In this document: in pieces, positions 30,601 through 43,166 of the stretch | Numbering within the stretch: position 1 is the stretch's first letter | Layout of the letters: the number at the start of each line of letters is the position of its first letter | DNA from: Trifolium pratense | Lineage: Eukaryota; Streptophyta; Magnoliopsida; Fabales; Fabaceae | Assembly (NCBI RefSeq): GCF_020283565.1 | Contig: NC_060060.1 | Location: forward strand, 5,828,001-5,892,000 | Direction of reading: 5' to 3' | DNA: 64,000 nucleotides | Program-made: the position numbers and the translations under genes | Notes under the pieces: generated by a model | What the model was told of the DNA's origin: nothing | The model's input: only the letters and a program-made list of their open reading frames with translations | The model's database searches: none

Positions 30601-33600
30601 CATGCATGTGTGCATTCTTAAAATTTCACATGAGTTTAGGGTTACAATTTGATAAACCCACAGTTATTAACAGTGCCCTTTAGTAATTAGGGGAGAGGTA
30701 CAGCAGGGATTGGTTGCATGAGAGAGAAGTGTATAACAGAATGCACTATATAGGGGGAGCGATAACTGTAAAAGGATACGTGGAAGATAACAATTGGTTT
30801 GGGTGGTTTGGGGCTGAGTAGAAGTTGGTTCTTTCTCAGAATTGTCTTTATATTTTACTGTTCTGTTATTGATTATCATCTTTAAAGGAGCACAACTCCA
30901 TTCCATTGCCATTTGTCCTTTTGAACTGTTTAGTTTAGTCCATTATGAGAGGCTATCTCTTGTGATTGTAAATTGTATCTTCCAATTCAATATAATTTTC
31001 CATTTCGGTTTGGGTCCAATTATAATTCAATTACAGAAAAGATAGAGTAATGAACTGCAAGAAAGCAATCTACAAAGGCTGAGAGTTGGTCAGCAGGGCA
31101 CAAGGGGATTCAAGAACTTGAACTTGCATTGTTATTTTCAAGAAGTTTCAGGAATTTTGACTTAAAAGGATAAGCCAAAATAGTCACAAACAACTAAAAA
31201 CATATATTACTAACTCAAGGTTCATTTGTATATATTATAAAACAATCATGTGCATAATACCTTGTGGTGCTGTGTTTTAGATGCAAATGCAAAACTTTCA
31301 AATTTGATGAACTGGAGTTGTGCCTTGGGTTATGGCGTGGGATCAGGCAGCCCTTTGAGCCCGTCTTTCAATTTCAGTCTTGAGCTTGTCAAAAGCTCTC
31401 AGGTATATCCTCATAATTAAATGGATTAATATTTTACATATATTCTTTGGAAAGAACGTTGGTGGGCGATATCTGCGTCTGCAACATGTTTTCCTCTTAA
31501 AATAGTAAGTGTTGTAATTTATGAAAAATAGGTTATATTTAGAAATTTCACTTCGCCAACCATGACATTGTAATCAATATTAACTATTGTATCAACCTTC
31601 TGTATGTTATGGCAATGCACTTTAAACTACAAGCTAATTAATTGAACTCGGGCATTTTTCTTCCCTGAAATGATGTGGTGTTATGATTAATATTTTAAGA
31701 AGGCTTTTACTGAAATTTTGAAGCTTAAACAATCTGCAGTTTGTCGCCTCCTTCTATCAGCATATGGTTGTTCAAAGACGGGTATGTTTCTTTGGTCCTT
31801 ACTCCCTCTTTTACTATTGTATTTTTAGCTGTCCTTGTTCTTTGTATTAGTCTTTTGTTTACCACCTTTTCGAAAACACTTTGATGTTTAAATTTATTTG
31901 ATTTTAGTTGTCTCTTAAAATTAATTATTTTGACAGTTTGATTGAATTCCACCTCGGATTACTTATGCTTACCCTCATTCAATATTTTTTGGTCCGAGTT
32001 CCAGTGAACTATTTGATTTGTCGTTGAATCAGAATATCACTATATGATACTTTAAAAGTCACATACTTGACTTGAACAGGTGAAGAACCCCCTTGAAGAG
32101 AATACTGTTGTTGGAATTACAAACTACATTGACTTTGGGTTTGAGTTACAAACAAGGTAGTCTTTTTGGCTTTAAAGATATTCAAACTTCTGTGCAGTTG
32201 AACCAATGTGGTAAATCTAATTTTCGGTGTTAAAGTGTTGATGATGCGATAGCAGCAAACAGTATCTCAGACTCCACTTTTCAAATAGGTGCATCCTGGC
32301 AAGCCAATAAGAACTTCTTGCTGAAGGTAGAATATTAATGCAATGTTAGCTAGGTTTCGTTATAGATTGATTATATAGGATTTACTCAAGATATTATTTA
32401 TCATATTTTCAGGCAAAAGTTGGACCTAAAAGCTCAACAATGGCTCTTGCATTCAAGTCATGGTGGAAACCTTCTTTCACATTCAACATTTCAGGTGACA
32501 ATAGATGGATTTTTTTCTGCAATCTTGCTACGTTGTTTTTATTTTGTCTTTAACCCTCTGGTTCGGTAAACCAGAGTTGGCCATAATATAAGTAGTATGG
32601 TTAAGGATTGTTAAAGCCAGTGATTGAACTTGGATTTTCTGTTCTTTCTTTATTGGGGCTTTTCATATCCTTTTGCATCTGTGCCTGGACACAGTGGGGG
32701 TAGGGGCTAGGAAGAATGCTTCCCTGTTCCCCAGTGTGTGTGAAGTTTAAAATATTTCTCCATATTATACTGCTATATACATATATTCTTTGTAGAATTT
32801 CTGTTTTCTCCCTCGAGCATTTCTGTTTTCTAAGAATCACTCATTCTGTTTTTATCTTGGGCACTACTAACTTATTAAGTTTTCATTTTACTACTTCCCC
32901 TGACCAAGGTTAAGTATTGAGTGCAATGGATAGACATGTTTTCCCCTGCAAAGTGTGTTTTCTGGATGAGATGTGTTTTTTTTTTTTTTTTTAATGGTTA
33001 TCACCTCTGCAATATCACTTTCTTGGTGTATGATTTGTTCTACTGCTACCCCATTCAGCAAGTTCTAAGTTCTACAGATGCTCTAAGTTCTAAGTGAAAT
33101 ATGATAGTTTGCGATATTTCTTCAAAGATTTAAGCAAATTTAAATTGAAATGGTGATTCTAAAGAGTCGTCTTGGTACTGAATGCTGACGTGCTGAGCGT
33201 GCCCTTTTTTCTTCAGCCACCAGAGACCGTGCAGACGGGAAACTGCAATATGGATTTGGCCTCCAAAGTGAAAGTCTCAGAGAAGCCAGGTTCATTCCTT
33301 CAGAAGAACTTCTATGTTTTGATTAAATAGATTATCTATTAATATAGCATATGACTCATACCCATGTTGCTGCATTTAAAAATGAGAATTGCTTTCAACT
33401 TTATTTTTGTTCTTTTGTTAAGCTCTGCCATGTTAATGAATAAGATCTTCATAAAATTTGGTAATGCTCACGCCAATTTGGATGTTAATGAGAATTGTAT
33501 AATTACTTGTTTGCAGCTATCAAAGAGCCGATCCCAATTTCGTAATGCTCACACCAAGCAAGGAGCACCTAGCTGAGGGCATTGTTTGGCAAACCGGAAA

Positions 33601-33685
33601 ACGACCTATGCTAAAATCTGACATAGATGCTGGACATTTTGATGGCTTACCGAGAGAAATGAGACCTCTTGACAAAATTTTGTAA
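27659..33685 (+). CDS. Uncharacterised conserved protein, beta-barrel-like (424 aa, 13 exons)
   Basis: Exons: 27659-27904, 28025-28092, 29090-29143, 29237-29320, 29428-29513, 30249-30329, 31281-31402, 31740-31781, 32080-32156, 32236-32326, 32413-32494, 33217-33289, 33517-33685. All introns are GT-AG and the total (1275 nt) stays in frame. The protein starts MTIWKWFWNEE, has VLVPPLFDFPP near residue 20, and then many short alternating polar/aromatic segments with Gly turns (GLRYGSGNLSFGVTL, WSCALGYGVGSGS, STFQIGASWQANKNF, KLQYGFGLQSES), the look of membrane-spanning beta strands as in organelle outer-membrane porins. I do not recognise the family name. No N-terminal targeting peptide is obvious, which fits an outer-membrane protein. 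Exon 4/5 boundary was chosen to keep the frame; an alternative acceptor 29 bp earlier brings in a stop. Confidence 0.85.
28497..28600 (-). mobile_element. SINE in intron 2 of the beta-barrel gene
   Basis: Minus strand: GGTCTAGTGGTGAGGGATTT (box A-like), then CAACGTTCGATCTCTGC (box B), then an A-rich tail. Lies in the 28093-29089 intron. Confidence 0.6.
28636..28935. mobile_element. MITE of the CTTAATTAAGCGCTTAT type, diverged
   Basis: Carries family words such as GATAAACACTTATATTATATAA, ATAAGCTATCTTTGGAGCAT and CATAAGATT. It lies in the same intron as the SINE at 28497. Confidence 0.4.
30640..31060 (+). mobile_element. Possible LTR or LTR fragment in intron 6
   Basis: Within the 30330-31280 intron, this stretch is richer in G than its surroundings and has a TATA-like CTATATAGGGGGA (about 30748), followed by TTGTGATTGTAAATTG-type LTR-like downstream words. 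No clear TG/CA ends or duplication were identified, so the call is weak. Confidence 0.25.
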
Positions 33686-35037
33686 TTTCTTATAGATGCA
33701 CATTTCGCCGATAAATGAAAATGCTTTCAGAAGATTGCAGTCTAGTAACTCTAGTTCACTGCATTTGGTATGTATTTTTTGTTATAATCTTTGTTGTTAT
33801 GGACCACATATTATTAATGATTCCCACTGTTGTAGGTATATCATATGCAAAGAAGTCCCATGCTTTTTTTTTTACCTTGACTTACAATAACTTGCATATT
33901 TACTATGTATAAGAATTTTATTCACCTATATGATATTTTGTTAAGTTCAGAAAGTTCTTGGACATCAAGTATATGACATATAAATTGAGGGTTTTCTTGG
34001 AGCTAGTTAGTATATGACAGATGGTTTTCTTGGACATTTATCTACACTATAGGAAAACATGGACCATAACTTGAGAAATACATAACTTGAAAAGGAAAAT
34101 ATTAAGATTATTACACTTACATTGACAAAGTTTCAAGTTATTTTTCTTTAATCTAAAATACAGTTTGGCATGAAATCTGACCAGTTACATTTAGAACAAT
34201 CTATTTTTTCAATTGTGTTTTTTAACATCCATAAAGTTCAAAAATCTAAATTTTACTTAGTCTAGTCCACTTATAGTCAAATCAATGCTAGCGTGAAGTG
34301 AGTAAAAAATATACAATCTATTTATATTAGTGTCTTGTTTTGAAACCTGTGATTTTTATATTGTTGGTTATTTTAGAATATCAATAAATTATATATTTTT
34401 CTTAATATATGTTTATTTTTAAAAATCTAGATCCACCTAACTACATTATTAATTTAAAAATGTTTGGATGATATAATTTAACTTTTTTTCAACTTTAACT
34501 TATAAATGCAGAGCTTTTTTTTTTTTTGCCTATTATAGCTTAACTGATTTGATAAATTAATCTCTATAATTGAATGTAGAACATATTCAATTTAAAAATA
34601 AGTTATTATAAATTTATAATAAATAAATTTTATTACTCAATTAAACGCATTCTATTGGTATTAAAAAATTAATACACTTAATTATTTTTATAACAAAGTG
34701 AACAATCTTACAAACTTCCACAAATAGAGGGATTTGTATTTCTACATACTATAGACATCCGATCTTATAGCAATGATCAAATTTGTTTGAACTTAATCAA
34801 TTAATTGAATAATCTAAATTGTTCGATCTCAAATTATTGATGAAAACCACAATTTAAATGTAAACATGCTCATGACCAATGTAGGTCATCCACGTCCGCA
34901 AACTGTTAGCACTTAGGACACATCCATGATGATGACACATGAAAATGTAATCCAACATTACAAGAACCACAAACAACGTTTACTTTCCAACATAGACACA
35001 ATCCTTAGTCCACACAAAGAATCTAAAAACACAAACA
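33686..35037. other. Intergenic spacer with promoter region of DEG1
   Basis: AT-rich; contains the 3' end of the beta-barrel gene and the upstream region of DEG1. No ORF or repeat pair of note. A rather GC-richer stretch (CACGTCCGCAAACTG, about 34890) is about 145 bp before the DEG1 ATG. Confidence 0.5.
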
Positions 35038-38000
35038 ATGGCCATTACTTCTTCATCCTCTTCACTCATTTCCACATTCTTCTTCAACTCTTCTTCATTC
35101 ACTCGTTCCATAATCACCAAACCAAAATCCATTCATCTTCAAAAACCAAGTCACTTAATTTCTCACCCCACCCTTTTCCTACTACACCCTCCACCTAAAA
35201 CACCATCAACAAAAACAACACTTTCACTTCCAAAACTTACTATACCTAAAACATGTTTTGATTCTCTTTTCATTTTATGCACTTCAATTGCACTCTCTTT
35301 CACTCTCTTCATTTCAAATGTTGATTCAGCTTCTGCTTTTGTTGTAACTTCTCCAAGGAAGTTGCAATCTGATGAACTTGCTACTGTTCGTCTCTTCCAA
35401 GAGAATACTCCTTCTGTTGTTTATATAACTAACCTTGCTGTCAAGTATGTATCTTTTTCTTCTTTTGATGATTTGATGAATCAAAGATTGGATTTTTTTT
35501 ATGACCCTTTTGGTTTTTTTGAATGTTGGTATTTGTGTTTAGGAAGGGTTTGAGTTTGACTCTTTTGAATTTTGATAGAAAAAGATTGGATTTTTAGACG
35601 ACCCTTTTGTTTTTCTTAATGTATGTTTGGTTGCAAAATTGATTTAGTATCTAGAATAGATTATAGGTTGCATGTTTAGTTTTACCTTTGGAGAGACAAA
35701 AGTGATTCTAAAGAACTAAAATTGATGACTTTGGCATGTTTGGGGGTTCTCGACTAGAATTGATTATACTTGAAGCTAGAATTTGTAGTTTTTGCTTTTA
35801 ATCTTGATTTTTACACTCAAATTTATTGTTCAACTAACTTTCACGTAGATGTATCCAAACATAAATTTGGCATTATATACACAAAGAATAGCTTTCTGAT
35901 TTCTATTTTTTTTATCTTCAAAAAAGATTGGAATCATAGGATTAAGTTTAGAAGTTTAAAACTTTCTATTACACATATCCGTTTTCCAAATAACCTGTAT
36001 TTGAGTATTTTTGTTTGAGTCGTACGAGATGAAATTCTCATATACGATTCTCTAGGGGTCCCTTGGTTTACCTATCTCAATAAAGTCTATGATTGGTTCG
36101 AAGAATGTGTTTTACATTCAACTTACTTTTACTAACTAAAATGAATTTTCACTAGCTTAGAACTAAACACAAAATTTGAAGCATTTGCATCTACAATTGA
36201 TTTTTAGTCTCAAATTTATTGTTCATCCCACTTTTACATGAATATTTCTAAACATAAATCACTTTACATTCAACTCATTTTTTAGCCCGAAGAAATTTAC
36301 AAAATCATTTTTTTTCACTGCTGAATTGATTACATATTTAATGTGGGTATTTGTGTTTAGGCAGGATGTGTTTACTTTGGATGTGTTGGAGGTTCCTCAA
36401 GGATCTGGCTCAGGTTTCGTTTGGGATAAGGATGGTCATATAGTCACCAATTATCACGTTATCAGGGGTGCTTCTGATCTCAGGTTGGTAGGTTTTTGCT
36501 TCTTTTGATCCAATTTCCTTGTTGATTTCTCGAAATTATACTTGTGATGTATTTGGGTAAACAACTTAATTAATTAAGCTCTTATTGAATGAGGGCGTGT
36601 TTTGGTAAACAACTTAATTAAACACTTATAGCATAAGTTGTTATCATACAAGTGTTTTTCATATAAGGTAAAATTGTTTTCATTAGCTATTATGGAGAGC
36701 TTATCATAATTTGTTGTAAACAACATACTATGTGATTAGTTGTTTCTATAAGCTCATCCAAACACTCTTACAGATGCTTATGTCAATAGAAAAGTTCAAA
36801 TAAGTTGTCCATAAGCTAATCCAAATGCAGCCTAAGTACTTGTAAGTTCTAATATTAGCGCTTACATATAAGCTATTTCTATAATCAAAGAGAAAACATG
36901 CATGAACGGTTTGTTTTCATATACTAAGTCGTAAGTTGTTTTTGTAAGCTCTTTGTGTAAGTGCTTATGTCATAAGATAAGCCCAAATAAGCCGTAAATA
37001 AGCTATTGCAAACACATTGTCTCAATGTGTTGCCTTTAGTTAGAGAAAAAGACATGTCTGGTTTTGAGTCATATGATAGTAGCAAGTTGGAACTTTTTAA
37101 TTTACCATGATGCATAATGTGATTTTTCTAATGTTAAATGGATGTTATAATTTATTTTATACTTAAACAAAGGGTGCCCTTAAATGTTAAACTTAAATGC
37201 ATTGATTATGAAATCAAGAAATTGAATTTTTTATTGCAAAGTGCATCATTTAATGCACTCATATATTAAATATGACACTTTTTAATAAACACAAGTTTTA
37301 TTATTGATTCATTGATTCCTTAATCAATGATATTACCTAAAACAAGGAGATGATAATGGTTTGGTTTTTTTTGCTTCCTTCAGTATGGTGTGACTTTGCA
37401 ATGTGTTGAGTTAGGCATTAGATGGATTGGATTTCTTTAATCGAATTCATTGGGAAGTATGTGTTAAGTTAGATATTAGATATATTGCATTGTGTGAAAA
37501 CTGAATACATTATTATATTTCAAGTTATGAATAATTTACAATCACTAATGTGTTTATATAGGCTATTCTAACCTAATGGGCTCATGGGCCGAATACAAAT
37601 TACTAATAGAAGATTACTCCTAATAATAGAATATTTACTATTTATTTACAACACATTGTGTGCGTGTGTGTGAATAGAGTATTCCTGTTCAATGGTGCGG
37701 AGTTAGATTTCTACTGAAAAAAATAAAAAACACCGCTGTTCATAGAGATGCTAGTTATGTGCAGGGTCACTCTTGCTGACCAATCAACATACGATGCAAA
37801 AGTTGTTGGTTTTGACCAAGACAAGGATGTTGCCGTGCTGCGCGTTGATGCTCCTAAAGAGAAGCTCAGGCCTATACCTGTTGGTGTCTCTGCAGACTTG
37901 CTTGTTGGTCAGAAAGTGTTCGCTATTGGAAATCCGGTGAGATTTGCATACCGATTGATGCATATTGTATTGTAAATGTATATTCTTTTTTTTTTTATGA

Positions 38001-40650
38001 GTTTTTCAATCTGTAGAGATGATGGTAGTCCCAGTTTAATTTAATGAATAATTAATTAGAACTTGAAAAAATAGTTGGAACTTCTATGATTGTGTGGACT
38101 TGGATCTTCCTGAACTGTATTTTAAACCATTGTCTTGTTTAATCTAACTTGTAATATGTGTAACTATATACTCATTTAATCAGCATTTCATGCTCTTATT
38201 GTAATTCAATATTGGCTCATAAAATTCATTTACATGTTTATTTAATCATTTTTTGAATTTTTGCCAACTGCTTTTATTGCCCTGTGTGGGTAAACAACTT
38301 AATTAAGTGCTTATAGCATAAGCGCTTTTCATATAAGTGCTTATGTATAATCTATTTATATAAGGAAAATGAAAATAAAGTCAAACTGTTTTCATATAAG
38401 CTATAAGCTGTTTTTGTAAGATATCCTAGATTGCTTATGCAAATAAGCTGGAAAAAACATATGGACATGTCATATAATATAAGCTCTCTCAAACAGTCTC
38501 ACCAATGTTTATGCCTGCTGATAAGCTCAAATAAGTTGATCTTAACCAACCTTATGTAGATTTTAATTTGTCATGACTTGAATGTTATTTGTTGTTGATT
38601 GAATGTCAACACAACTGACTATTTCATGAATGCACCATATGTGATTCTTGCAGTTCGGACTTGACCACACTCTTACAACCGGAGTCATCAGGTATGAAAA
38701 CTGAACGCTGTAAACTGAATATTTTGATGGAACTTTTTTTCCTCAATACCTTGGAAAAGAGTTTATACTTTTTATTAGTTTTCTCCTCTATGAAGCACGG
38801 ACACCGGACATGGCACAAACACCGACACGTCTACACCGATGATAATTTGAGAAAATGACATAATGCAATGTAACCATGTGTTGGACACCAACACGGCACC
38901 GACGTGTGTCCGACACGGGATACACCTAATCCGAGGAGTGTTCGTGCTTCATAGGTTTTCCTTTCCACATATTATACATTATATTTGTGCTAAGACATTT
39001 TATTTAGGTGTCTAAAAATAGCAACAGTAGTCATGTTGTTCTCAAACACACTCTTGACTATAATTTCAAGATGATACAATACCATATTCCGTTAACATCT
39101 TCTCTTGCCTCTTTCTTTGAAACTTAAAGACATTTCATTTCGTATGGTACACGCAGTTTCTTTTTCAAATTGTGTGCCATGAACATATGATCTACTGGTA
39201 CTGGATGACTTTGAAAGTTGGATATTTTCTGATCGTTTCTACACGTGTTTTATATTGATTTTATTTTACTAATACATATTTTTCTTGACAGTGGACTTCG
39301 GAGAGAAATTAGTTCAGCTGCAACCGGTCGTCCTATTCAAGACGTTATTCAGACTGATGCAGCAATTAATCCTGGTAACAGTGGAGGGCCACTCCTTGAT
39401 AGTTCTGGAAACCTCATTGGGATAAATACAGCCATATACTCTCCATCTGGTGCATCCTCCGGTGTTGGATTTTCTATTCCTGTCGATACTGTGAGCTGAC
39501 TCTTGCCTCTGTTTACGCCATTGTTTTAAAAATCGAACCGGATGGTACAATCAATTGAACCGGGACTGTCTTGAAATTGGTTATTTGAGGGGTTTGAACC
39601 GGTTGCATTTAAACCATGACATGTTCTCACTGGTTCAACATGCGGTTCGGTTTTTAAGGAGACAAATTCCATAGAAACATGCCGTCTGTTTTTGTTCTCT
39701 TAAATAATTTATGTGCTTTATTATTTTATATATTTAGGTAAATGGCATTGTTGATCAATTGGTGAAGTTCGGGAAGGTTACTAGACCTATATTAGGGATC
39801 AAATTTGCTCCAGATCAATCTGTGGAGCAATTAGGGGTAAGTGGAGTGCTTGTCTTGGATGCTCCTGCCACTGGTCCAGCCGGGAAAGCAGTAAGTTTAT
39901 TATTTATTTATTTTAAAATAAAGAAATTCATTCTTATGAGAGTTAGGCGGTGTTTGGATAAACTACTTAATTACGTGTTTATGTATAAGCTATTTCTACT
40001 ATAACAAAAGATAAAATATAAGTCAAACTGTTTTCATATAAGATTTAAGCCGTTTTCAAAAGCTTTCTCAGAGAACTTACGGAAATAAGCTGAAAATAAC
40101 TTATGGACATGTCATAAGCTGTTTCCATAACCTCTTCCAAATAGTCTCACACATGTTTATGCCGGTAGTTAAGTTCAAATAAGCCAATCCAAATATACCC
40201 TTAATCCAAATGCAACAAATAGTTGCATAGATTTCATTCTTATATAAAGCTTAGTTGGTTGATGAAGCTGGTTAAATTTCTATTTCGTAGGGCTTACAAT
40301 CAACGAAGCGTGATGCATACGGTAGACTTATTTTAGGAGACATCATAACATCTGTGAATGGTACGAAGGTTACTAATGGAAGTGACTTGTACAGAATTCT
40401 TGATCAATGTGAAGTTGGTGACAAGGTATGTATGCACAAATTCATTTGCTTTATCGCTTCTATATCCCCTTCACTATCTCTTTTGTTAATTTTGAATATA
40501 AATACAAGTCTTAAATGCACTTCTGGTCCTTCTATCATAGTTTAATACTACTTGGCGATGTTGATATTTCAGGTGATTGTGGAGGTGTTGCGAGGCGACC
40601 ACAAAGAAAAGATTCCTGTCACTCTTGAGCCAAAGGCCGACGAATCATGA
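35038..40650 (+). CDS. DEG1: DEG1 (DegP1) serine protease, plastid thylakoid lumen (434 aa)
   Basis: HtrA-family protease that degrades damaged lumenal proteins and takes part in photosystem II repair. Exons: 35038-35444, 36361-36483, 37765-37936, 38654-38691, 39292-39490, 39738-39890, 40291-40425, 40573-40650, all GT-AG, 1305 nt in frame. Residues 1 to about 100 are a bipartite transit peptide: Ser/Thr/Pro-rich, then a hydrophobic span ([15 protein letters not shown]) and a lumenal cleavage-like DSASA. The trypsin domain has the triad H168 (TNYHVI), D198 (DKDVAVL) and S277 (NPGNSGGPL). A single PDZ domain follows (about 310-425), and the protein ends EPKADES, close to the Arabidopsis DEG1 ending I recall. 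Length and triad positions fit DEG1 (about 439 aa) rather than DEG5 or DEG8. The introns are full of MITEs. Confidence 0.96.
36592..36835. mobile_element. MITE in DEG1 intron 2
   Basis: Starts GGGCGTGTTTTGGTAAACAA, continues with CTTAATTAAACACTTATAGC and ends CATAAGCTAATCCAAATGCAGCC: the layout of an abundant legume MITE whose ends are GTTTGGATAAACAACTTAA and CCAATCCAAACA-like. Confidence 0.7.
36836..37020. mobile_element. Partial second MITE in DEG1 intron 2
   Basis: Next to the copy at 36592. Has AGCGCTTACATATAAGCTAT and CATAAGATAAGCCCAAATAA of the same family but lacks a clear left end. Confidence 0.5.
38281..38545. mobile_element. MITE in DEG1 intron 3
   Basis: Begins TGTGTGGGTAAACAACTTAA, has AAGTGCTTATAGCATAAGCG and ends GATAAGCTCAAATAAGTTGA, as the copies at 36592 and 39948. 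Confidence 0.7.
38788..38954. mobile_element. MITE with CTATGAAGCACG ends in DEG1 intron 4
   Basis: Left end CTATGAAGCACGGACACCGG; right end reverse-complemented CTATGAAGCACGAACACTCC. About 167 bp. Flanking bases (TTTCTCCT and GTTTTCCT) do not match exactly, so the superfamily is not set. Confidence 0.7.
39524..39660. mobile_element. Short MITE in DEG1 intron 5
   Basis: Left TTTTAAAAATCGAACCGG, right end reverse-complemented CTTAAAAACCGAACCGC; about 135 bp, rich in GAACCGG words. Confidence 0.6.
39948..40204. mobile_element. MITE in DEG1 intron 6
   Basis: Starts GGCGGTGTTTGGATAAACTA and ends AAGCCAATCCAAATATACCC; same family as those at 36592 and 38281. Interior has no ORF. Confidence 0.75.
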
Positions 40651-41350
40651 TGTGCAACTCATTCTGCATCGTTCATGTATATATACTGTTTGATGTGTAT
40701 TCTAAGGTTGTTTCCCAACTGTGTGTACATATGGGACTGTACTATTTGCTCCAACACAAGTTGAGATTAAAAAAGAAAGCACTAAAAGAAACATGATATG
40801 CTCATTATTGCTGTGAAGATTCTTAGATTTGTTCACTTACATGGAAATTTTCTTAAAGATATAGATCTCATTTCTATGACATCAATAGTTTTGAAACAAG
40901 ATATTAAAAAAAAAACTAAGACAGTAATAATTATGGAATGGATGGAGCATCAATTACACTTATTTTGTATAGTAATGTAAAAGTTTAAGTTATATGGTAG
41001 TGTTTTCATGAAACATAGACATCAAACACAATACCAACATAGAATTAGTAATAATTTGACATTGAATACACATAAGTTTAACATAGTTACAAAAATTTAA
41101 AAAAATGAATTTGCAAAAAAAAAAATTCACATCATCTAAGTTAATAGTATACAACATCAAAATGCTTACAAATAATATGATAAAATTAAAGTGAATGAAT
41201 GAATTTGAATAAAACCGTATACATCTAGAACGGAACATCCTGATGAGGTTGATTTTTAAGGGGAATCAAATAAAATTGATTTGTTTATGAATACTGAGTT
41301 TTTACAAATTTGATTAAGAAAATTGAGAGTAATTAAATTGGACGGTACAA
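40651..41350. other. Intergenic, 3' region of DEG1, no gene seen
   Basis: No clear coding frame; the minus-strand ORF near 41238-40990 is AT-rich and has no recognisable domain. Confidence 0.5.
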
Positions 41351-41351
41351 T

Positions 41352-42548
41352 TTATTTATTAAAGTAATTAAATTAGAGGGTAAAAAGGGTTTTACCCCCT
41401 GCAAAATAGGTGAATTTTGCATTACCCCCTGCAAATTTTTTTTTTTGTGATTACCCCCTGTAATATAAAGATTCATTCAATTACCCCCTAATTCGTCAAC
41501 TAGACATGGAATCTTTTTTTTTTATGATGTGGCATGCATATGTGGATTTTCCTAGAATTTTTATTTATTTTTATTATTATAATTATTCCAAATCATTGTT
41601 ATTTAAAATATAAAAAAATAAAAAAATCTTCATCTCAAATCCCACAAATTTTTTTTTCCAAAAAACAACTTTCATATCAAATCTCAGGAAGCAACTTTCA
41701 TCTCAAATCCCTAAATCGAAAATAAAATAAAAAATCATCATCTCCACAATTCCTCCAATTCAAACTCTTCCTCCACCTCCTCCATAACCACCACCACCAA
41801 CAACAACCCTAACATAATCAACTCCTTCATCCCTCTCCTTCTTGGTCTCTACCTCTCACGTGTTCATTCCTTTGATCTTGGTGAAGGATATGGGTTGGGT
41901 TAGCAATTACAAGTTCAAGAAAAATAACAACAACACATGTTCTCCAAACATCATTAATTCTGATTTAATTTTAATTTTTTGGAAAATCAACAAACAACAA
42001 AATTGAGAGTGATGCTGCAAGGAAGAGAGATGCAATTGGTGGGAAAGAGAGATGGACGACGACGGTGGTGGTGGCTGGTGGTGGAGAATGCACTGTGGGA
42101 TTTTATGTTTTGAGAAACTTATGAGTTTTTTATGGTTTTGGATTTATGAGTTTGAGATTGAATTGATGAGATGAAATTTAAGATTGAAGATGAAGTTTGT
42201 TGTTGTTGTTTGTTCTTCCCATGAGAGTGGTGAAGATTGTTGATGTTTCTTGCTGTTTGTTTTTCCCCTTTTTTATTTTTTATTTTTTATTTTTTTTAAA
42301 TGACATAGCTCGATATGTGGCAAAATAAAAATAAAATAAATAAAAACAGTAAAAAAAAGCCATGTGTCAAAAAAAAGCCACGTATGGTTGCCATGTCAGC
42401 AAAATTAAGATTCCAAATCCATGTTGTCAATTCAGGGGATAAAATAAAGAATCTTAATATTACGAGGGGGGAATCACAACTTTTTATTTTACAGGGGGTA
42501 ATGCAAAATTCTCCTATTTTGCAGGAGGGTAAAACCCTATTTACCCTA
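41352..42548. mobile_element. TIR element, about 1.2 kb, non-autonomous
   Basis: Left terminus AGGGTAAAAAGGGTTTTACC, and right end reverse-complemented AGGGTAAATAGGGTTTTACC, then both arms carry CCCCTGCAAAATAGG and GCATTACCCCCTG for about 100 bp. Flanks AAATTAG and AAATTAT suggest an imperfect 6-9 bp duplication, so possibly Mutator-type. Interior has a CACCACCACC/GGTGGTGG-rich pair but no transposase. Confidence 0.65.
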
Positions 42549-43157
42549 AATTATATTATTAGAAGGAGAATGTTAACATGTGATCCCTAACATAGGCTCA
42601 AAATGAGATTTTCTATGCTTTACAAGAATCATTGCTGAATCGAGTTTTACTTGTTTGCTTAAGATCATACGATGTATATAGTTGGTATTATTATTTTTAC
42701 TGTTACTTAAAACCTTTGCAATAGAAATCTCGACGAATGTTTACAAAGTTTGATCAAGGCATTATAAGTAGTAATATCATATCTTGCTATGGTAACATGC
42801 CTGAGAAAGAATACTTGTTTTCTTTGATAGAGTTTAATAAATTTTATCCTTCTGTGCTAGATCATATGATGTTAGAATAGAAAATATTATAATATTATTT
42901 ATTGAGAAAATATCTCGATTTGGTTTGTTTATTCTTAGCCCTATAATAAAGGGATTTAGTTTAGATTTAAATTTATTCACTTGGTTATAAATACCAAGGT
43001 AGTATCATACTATTTGAAAATGTAAATAATGAAGAAAAAAAAAATTTCAACATATGACATTCATTTCGGTTATTTTTGTGAAATATGAAATCCGTTCTTT
43101 CATAAACCAACGGTTTTTAATTGTTTTCGGGGTGAATGATTTTAGGTCTAAAAGGGT
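42549..43157. other. Intergenic, no gene seen
   Basis: AT-rich. Words such as GGTTATAAATACCAAGG near 42985 look like a decayed promoter or LTR tail, but nothing more can be supported. Confidence 0.4.
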
Positions 43158-43166
43158 ATCCAAGGT

